Shown here: positions 14,859-16,860 of the stretch, piece after piece
Layout of the letters: every line of letters starts with the position of its first letter
Numbering within the stretch: position 1 is the first letter of the stretch
From: CAYJAD01 sp964371195
GTDB taxonomy: Bacteria; Desulfobacterota; Desulfovibrionia; Desulfovibrionales; Desulfovibrionaceae
Length of the DNA: 16,860 nt
NCBI GenBank assembly: GCA_964371195.1
Contig: CAYJLD010000053.1
Span: forward strand, 1-16,860
Reading direction: 5' to 3'
The notes under the pieces: generated by a model
Told to the model about the DNA's origin: nothing
Databases searched by the model: none
What the model saw: the letters and a program-made list of their open reading frames with translations, nothing else
Translations under genes and position numbers: made by a program

Positions 14859-15856
14859 ATGTCTCATTCTAATTCAGAATTGCCAGAAATAATGTCCGAA
14901 TTTTCAGGAGTGGAAGAATCTGTACGCCCAAGAAATCTGGACGACTTTATTGGCCAAGAAGAATTACGTGCCAATTTGCGCATCTACCTTGGAGCTGCCA
15001 AGGAACGCGGCAAAGCCCTTGACCACACTCTTTTTTGTGGTAACCCCGGCCTAGGTAAAACTACCCTAGCCCAAATCATGGCAGCTGAACTGGGGGTAAA
15101 TATTGTTTGTACATCCGGACCTGTACTTGAGCGAAGCGGAGATCTTGCGGCTATTTTAACCAATTTATCAAGACATGACATATTGTTTGTGGACGAAATA
15201 CACCGCATGCCCATTGCTGTTGAAGAGGTGCTCTACCCTGCTCTTGAAGATTTTAAGCTTGACCTTGTCATAGGTCAAGGCCCAGCTGCACGTACCGTAA
15301 AGATAGATCTCGAACCATTTACTCTGGTTGGCGCTACAACGCGCATGGGTATGCTATCCTCTCCTCTACGTGATCGCTTTGGTATTGTGGCGAGGTTAGA
15401 GTTTACTCCCCAGAAGAGCTTGCACGAATAGTGACGCGCACAGCTAAAATATTGGGTGTTAGTATTGATACTAAGGGAGCTTCAGAAATTGGTAGACGTG
15501 CGCGCGGCACACCGCGTATTGCCAATAGGCTTTTAAGACGTGTACGTGATTTTGCCCTCATGCATGATGAGCCAACTATTACTGAAAATCAAGCCGCTAA
15601 TGCTATGGAGCGCATGGACGTTGATGAACATGGCCTTGACCAAATGGATAGAAAGCTTCTTGAGGTGCTAATTAAAACCTATGATGGTGGACCAGTTGGC
15701 ATCAAAACTCTTGCTGTGGCCTGCTCTGAAGAAGTGCGGACCATTGAAGATATTTATGAACCATATCTTATTCAATGCGGATTTTTAAAAAGAACCTCAC
15801 GAGGACGTATGGCCACCACTAAAGCCTACACTCACCTAAACCTACTTTTAAGATAA
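14859..15856 (+). pseudogene. ruvB: ruvB, branch-migration ATPase, split by a one-base frameshift
   Basis: RuvB is the AAA+ ring motor of the RuvAB complex. The first frame gives residues 1-182 with the Walker A GNPGLGKTT (61-69), Walker B DEIH (112-115), GATTR (158-162) and SPLRDRF. After GAG TTT (15399-15404) the frame reads eight residues of unrelated sequence and stops at 15429-15431. The next frame, from TCC at 15407, continues the family sequence without a break (SPEELARIV, then RGTPRIANRLLRRVRDFA and the winged-helix end) to the stop at 15854. Adding one T in TTTAC to give TTT TAC would restore a normal 332-aa RuvB. So one base is missing, either in the assembly or truly in the genome. 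I see no slippery heptamer for programmed frameshifting. Confidence 0.92.
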
Positions 15857-15880
15857 TAACTATATATTGAAGGATTTTTT

Positions 15881-16594
15881 ATGCCAGCTGTTAAACCAAG
15901 AGTTGTACTTTTAAGCCATACTCCAAAACCATTGGAACTAATTTATTCCGCTTGCAGACAATGCTATTCACCTGGATTTGTGGGTAACACTTGGGATGAT
16001 AGTGACTATGCAAGCCCTAAAAAGCAGGCAGATTTAGTACAAAAAATTATGGACTCTGGCCATACCAGCACCATTGAGCATGTTAGCTTTAGCTTTGCTA
16101 TTGAGGGCATATCAAGAGCACTTTCACATCAATTGGTTCGCCATCGCATAGCCTCTTATTCTCAACAAAGTCAACGCTATGTTGATGGTTCACAATGTAA
16201 TTATATTATACCCCCAGCCATCGCAAAAAATCCTGCCGCCTTAAAGCGCTTTGAAGAGTTTATGCAAGAAGTTGGTGCTGCTTACAAAGATATACATGCT
16301 CTTTTAACAGAGCAAGGACGCGGAGCAAAAGCCAATGAAGACGCACGATTTGTTCTACCCCAAGCGGCAGAAACCCGCATAGTTATGAGTATGAATTGCA
16401 GAAGCCTGCTAAATTTCTTTGCTCATCGTTGCTGCAACCGTGCCCAATGGGAAATACGCGATGTAGCCAATCAAATGCTTAAGCTTTGCCGTGAAGTACT
16501 ACCTCAAGTATTTAGTCAAGCTGGTGCTCCTTGTGAACGCACTAAACTCTGCCCTGAGGGCAAATTTTGTTGTGGTAAATATCCCACACCTTAA
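15881..16594 (+). CDS. thyX: FAD-dependent thymidylate synthase ThyX
   Basis: ThyX makes dTMP from dUMP using methylene-THF with FAD and NADPH, replacing ThyA. The 237-aa protein has the signature RHRIASYSQQSQR (87-99, the RHR plus Ser97 pattern) and a normal fold length. The C-terminus carries cysteines at 218, 224, 230 and 231 (CERTKLCPEGKFCCGK), a tail that I recall in some clostridial and delta-proteobacterial ThyX. A GAAGGA site lies 6 bases before the ATG. It is 24 bp after ruvB, so it is likely in the same transcript. Confidence 0.95.
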   Translation: MPAVKPRVVLLSHTPKPLELIYSACRQCYSPGFVGNTWDDSDYASPKKQADLVQKIMDSGHTSTIEHVSFSFAIEGISRALSHQLVRHRIASYSQQSQRYVDGSQCNYIIPPAIAKNPAALKRFEEFMQEVGAAYKDIHALLTEQGRGAKANEDARFVLPQAAETRIVMSMNCRSLLNFFAHRCCNRAQWEIRDVANQMLKLCREVLPQVFSQAGAPCERTKLCPEGKFCCGKYPTP

Positions 16595-16715
16595 ATTTCA
16601 TTAGCTTTATATTGCAAGCTCACCTTTTAAGCTATTGCCCAAACTAGCATAGCCCGTTTTGTCATATTATCTGCATAAAATATTTAGTCTATACCATGAA
16701 ACAAATTAAGATTGG

Positions 16716-16745
16716 TTGACTAAATTTACTTTCGCTTTATATAAT
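16716..16745 (+). promoter_or_regulatory. Strong sigma70-type promoter, rightward
   Basis: TTGACT (16716-16721) and a perfect TATAAT (16740-16745) are 18 bp apart. Transcription would start near 16752 and run out of the window. The remaining 100 bases hold a short hairpin (16770-16776 with 16781-16787, one T-G pair) but no gene start I can support. Confidence 0.55.
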
Positions 16746-16860
16746 TCTCGAAGATATCATTTCATTACTATGGTTTAATAAAGCCATGCTACTTTATCTT
16801 ATAACTAGTTGGCCCTTAAGAATATAGCAAGACTTTAATATATAATGATTTTTGATGTGA

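Noticed and set aside
15395..15433. Programmed frameshift in ruvB
   Set aside because: No X XXY YYZ heptamer, stimulatory hairpin or internal ribosome-site pattern seen at the break; a single missing base explains it more simply.

Overview
The window (about 40% GC by eye, AT-rich between genes) reads as chromosomal DNA of a delta-proteobacterium, most likely a low-GC or reduced relative of the Desulfovibrionaceae. The basis is the style of the DnaA, HflK, bifunctional-nuclease, MoaA and ThyX proteins together with several small hypotheticals I associate with that group. This placement comes from recalled family resemblance and was not checked by a search.

Layout. 1-786: a bidirectional terminator, a hairpin, then about 450 bp of very AT-rich DNA holding several palindromes, one consensus-type DnaA box and a likely dnaA promoter. 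787-2181 (+): dnaA, with unusual residues at nucleotide- and DNA-contact positions. 2182-2960: no convincing protein gene, but clustered DnaA-box-like 9-mers around an AT-rich core, a compact structured element with two mutually exclusive pairings, and inverted repeats. Both dnaA flanks are candidate parts of a replication origin. 2961-5665 (-): operon hflK-hflC-S24/CI-type repressor; the repressor has lost its self-cleavage serine. 5910-8061 (+): a secreted EF-hand protein, then a YgiQ-type radical SAM protein. 8188-9703 (+): nadD overlapping a TPR-protein gene. 9705-12345 (-): two small hypotheticals, miaB and a bifunctional-nuclease (DUF151) gene, tightly packed and ending one base from the convergent TPR gene. 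12624-16594 (+): a cysteine-rich hypothetical overlapping moaA, then ruvA, ruvB and thyX. ruvB is interrupted by one missing base. A good sigma70-type promoter at 16716-16745 points out of the window.

How the genes fit together. Most are housekeeping: replication initiation (DnaA), recombination (RuvAB), dTMP synthesis (ThyX), NAD synthesis (NadD), molybdenum cofactor synthesis (MoaA), tRNA modification (MiaB) and membrane protease control (HflKC). I see no transposase, CRISPR array, phage structural gene or rRNA/tRNA gene. The points most worth a second look are the divergent DnaA with its flanking non-coding DNA, the serine-less repressor in the hfl operon, the ruvB frameshift and the cysteine-rich partner of moaA.
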